Assembly: GCA_016784945.1 (NCBI GenBank)
Contig: JADHTP010000230.1
Coordinates: 1-5,383, forward strand
Source: Deltaproteobacteria bacterium
Lineage (GTDB): Bacteria; Myxococcota_A; UBA9042; DTJE01
Length of the DNA: 5,383 nt
Direction of reading: 5' to 3'
Shown: in pieces, positions 3,963-5,383 of the stretch
Layout of the letters: the number at the start of each line of letters is the position of its first letter
Position numbering within the stretch: position 1 is the stretch's first letter
Translations under genes and position numbers: made by a program
Notes under the pieces: generated by a model
Databases searched by the model: none
Seen by the model: the letters and a program-made list of their open reading frames with translations, nothing else
Told to the model about the DNA's origin: nothing

Positions 3963-5383
3963 TTACTCAAATTTGACGTGGTCCACCAACACGGCGGTGT
4001 CGTAGATGGAATCGCCCTTGTCCGTGCAGAAGAATCGCAGGGTCACGGGTCCGCCAGCCAGGCTGCTCACATTGAATGACGACATCTTCCAGTCGGTCTT
4101 GTGGTTGTCGCCCTGATCGAATTCGTCCGCCGGGGTGAGTCCGCAGGAACCGGACCAGTAGGCGCCGCAGTCGAAGCAGTCCGACGGGCAGCACAGATCG
4201 TCAACTGACAGATCCACCACATGGTATTCCTTGCCGTTGGGGGCCACCAGGTCGGCCTTGAAGGTGTCCTGGTACTGGGAGCCGCACCACTCGTGGAACT
4301 CCTCCGAGTAGTACTTCCAGAAGAACGAGAACTGGGTCACGTCCTGGGGGATGCAGAAGGTCTGCTCGATGGAACCGGTCTGTTCCGTGAAACCCAGGCC
4401 CGTGGAGATGATGGACATGAACTTGCCGGAAACCGGGCCCGCCGGACCCAGCTTGGCAATGACCCGGCCGTCACCGTCCTTGTCCCAGGCCGTGAGATCG
4501 CCGGTTTCGAAACTGGGGTTCAGGATCACGGACTGTGATGCGTCCAGGTTGCGCGCCCCGAAGAGCCGGAAGAACGAACCTTTGTTGCCCGGGTCCTCCG
4601 CCCCCACGCCGTAGGCCTCGCCCGCCTTCATCTTCTGTTCGATCATCCGGGCGAAGAACTGGCTGCCCATCTGGCTGGCGAACTGGCTGGAAACGGAGTT
4701 CGAAAAACCCGTCACAGTGCGGGCGCCGCCGGAAAAGAAGGACGCGGCCAGGCTCCCGTTGTACAGGGTCCGGCAGGCCCCCAGGTAGACCACGCTCTGG
4801 GGGAAGGGCTTGGCCGACCCGTAATTGAGCACGAAGGACGGCGTGACGCCGTAGGTCTTGTCGCCCAGCACGGCACGGCCGGTCATCAGGTCCACCTGGG
4901 TGGCGTCATAGCAGATACCGGACACCGCCGCGGATCCGCCCGTGTAGATCGCCTGGGTGATCAGGCACTCGGTACCCGCCGGGCACTGGGAACTGGAACT
5001 GCAGGACTTGGTGGTCTGGGTCAGCTTTCCACAGTCCACGGCCTCGCCGGTCCAGAGGACCTCCTGTCCGCCGCCGTGGGCCCAGTTCAGACGTTCCTTG
5101 GCCGTGTATGACAGGCCCTTGAAATAGACTTCGCCGTGGGTGGCCACGGCCACGATGCCATTGTCACTCATCTTCCTGAAACGGCTCAGGTTCGCGGCTG
5201 CGGTGTTGTACGGTCCCTTCAGGCTGTAGGTGGGGCAAACCATCTTGCTGGCGATGTTCCCGATGAACTGGGTCTCGTCATCGCCGCCGAACTCGTTGTT
5301 GAAGGGCGACAGGAGGAGCGTGTTCTTGCTGAGGATGGGCAGTTCGTTCAGGAGCGCCGCTTCGATGGTGGTCAGCGGCGGTT
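3963..5383 (-). CDS. caspase/gingipain-like (clan CD) cysteine protease, C-terminal part
   Basis: The frame is open through the right edge, so the 5' end is missing; 472 residues are visible, numbered here from the edge. A beta strand ending THG (IVAVATHG, His82) and a second ending GAC (VVYLGACRT, Cys203) match the His and Cys motifs of clan CD peptidases (caspase, gingipain C25, CHAT). GGDDE at 32-36 and the FFRLFGARNL end of the fold at about 270-279 fit C25-like proteins. The His-Cys distance is 121 residues, against about 33-50 in gingipain and caspase. The extra length contains cysteines 117, 127, 133, 139 and 157, including CPAGTEC. From about residue 285 a jelly-roll-like domain begins with NPSFETGDLTAW, carries a calcium-type DKDGDG motif, SEEFHEWCGSQYQDTF and a cysteine cluster CCPSDCFDC, and ends LVDHVKFE, then TAA. 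It is probably secreted and proteolytic, but the signal peptide is out of view. No start codon is assigned. Confidence 0.75.
   Translation of the reverse strand, partial: PPLTTIEAALLNELPILSKNTLLLSPFNNEFGGDDETQFIGNIASKMVCPTYSLKGPYNTAAANLSRFRKMSDNGIVAVATHGEVYFKGLSYTAKERLNWAHGGGQEVLWTGEAVDCGKLTQTTKSCSSSSQCPAGTECLITQAIYTGGSAAVSGICYDATQVDLMTGRAVLGDKTYGVTPSFVLNYGSAKPFPQSVVYLGACRTLYNGSLAASFFSGGARTVTGFSNSVSSQFASQMGSQFFARMIEQKMKAGEAYGVGAEDPGNKGSFFRLFGARNLDASQSVILNPSFETGDLTAWDKDGDGRVIAKLGPAGPVSGKFMSIISTGLGFTEQTGSIEQTFCIPQDVTQFSFFWKYYSEEFHEWCGSQYQDTFKADLVAPNGKEYHVVDLSVDDLCCPSDCFDCGAYWSGSCGLTPADEFDQGDNHKTDWKMSSFNVSSLAGGPVTLRFFCTDKGDSIYDTAVLVDHVKFE

Noticed and set aside
4221..4828. Plus-strand frames opposite the protease gene
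   Set aside because: They overlap each other and the well-supported protease frame, are low in complexity, and show no start signals or domains.

Overview
The window is GC-rich and codes almost entirely for secreted or surface proteins. It suggests a Gram-negative bacterium of the Myxococcota or another former-Deltaproteobacteria lineage. The evidence is two lipoprotein signal peptides, an Asp/Pro-rich stalk followed by a CGDDGCG-type cysteine-rich module, an EB-like CPAGTEC cysteine motif inside a protease, and strong avoidance of AT-rich codons. This placement is inferred from style; there is no marker gene.

Layout: (1) 1-427 has no intact gene. It starts with a run of strong hairpins (1-150), followed by two copies of a 54-bp exact repeat (about 71 bp with the degenerate tail) flanking four tandem 7-bp units. 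(2) 428-772, minus strand, is a small lipoprotein whose cysteine-rich module is cut by an in-frame TGA. The module clearly continues past the stop until it meets the second repeat copy. (3) 773-860 is a divergent promoter region with overlapping perfect palindromes. (4) 861-3884, plus strand, is a 1007-residue lipoprotein made of about five Ig-like domains and a C-terminal half of about 490 residues that looks like a two-lobed BPI/TULIP lipid-binding fold. (5) 3885-3962 is a short convergent gap with a hairpin that begins on the plus-strand stop codon. (6) 3963-5383, minus strand, is the C-terminal part of a clan CD (caspase/gingipain/CHAT-like) cysteine protease with a cysteine-rich insert between its His and Cys motifs and a C-terminal jelly-roll-like domain. 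Its N-terminus lies beyond the right edge.

All three genes point to the cell envelope or exterior. The divergent pair (428-772 and 861-3884) could share control through the palindromic intergenic site. The protease is convergent and so separately transcribed. No operon or complete system can be demonstrated. The most unusual content is the possible bacterial BPI-like lipoprotein, the interrupted protease catalytic core, and the truncated lipoprotein that ends against a repeat cassette.
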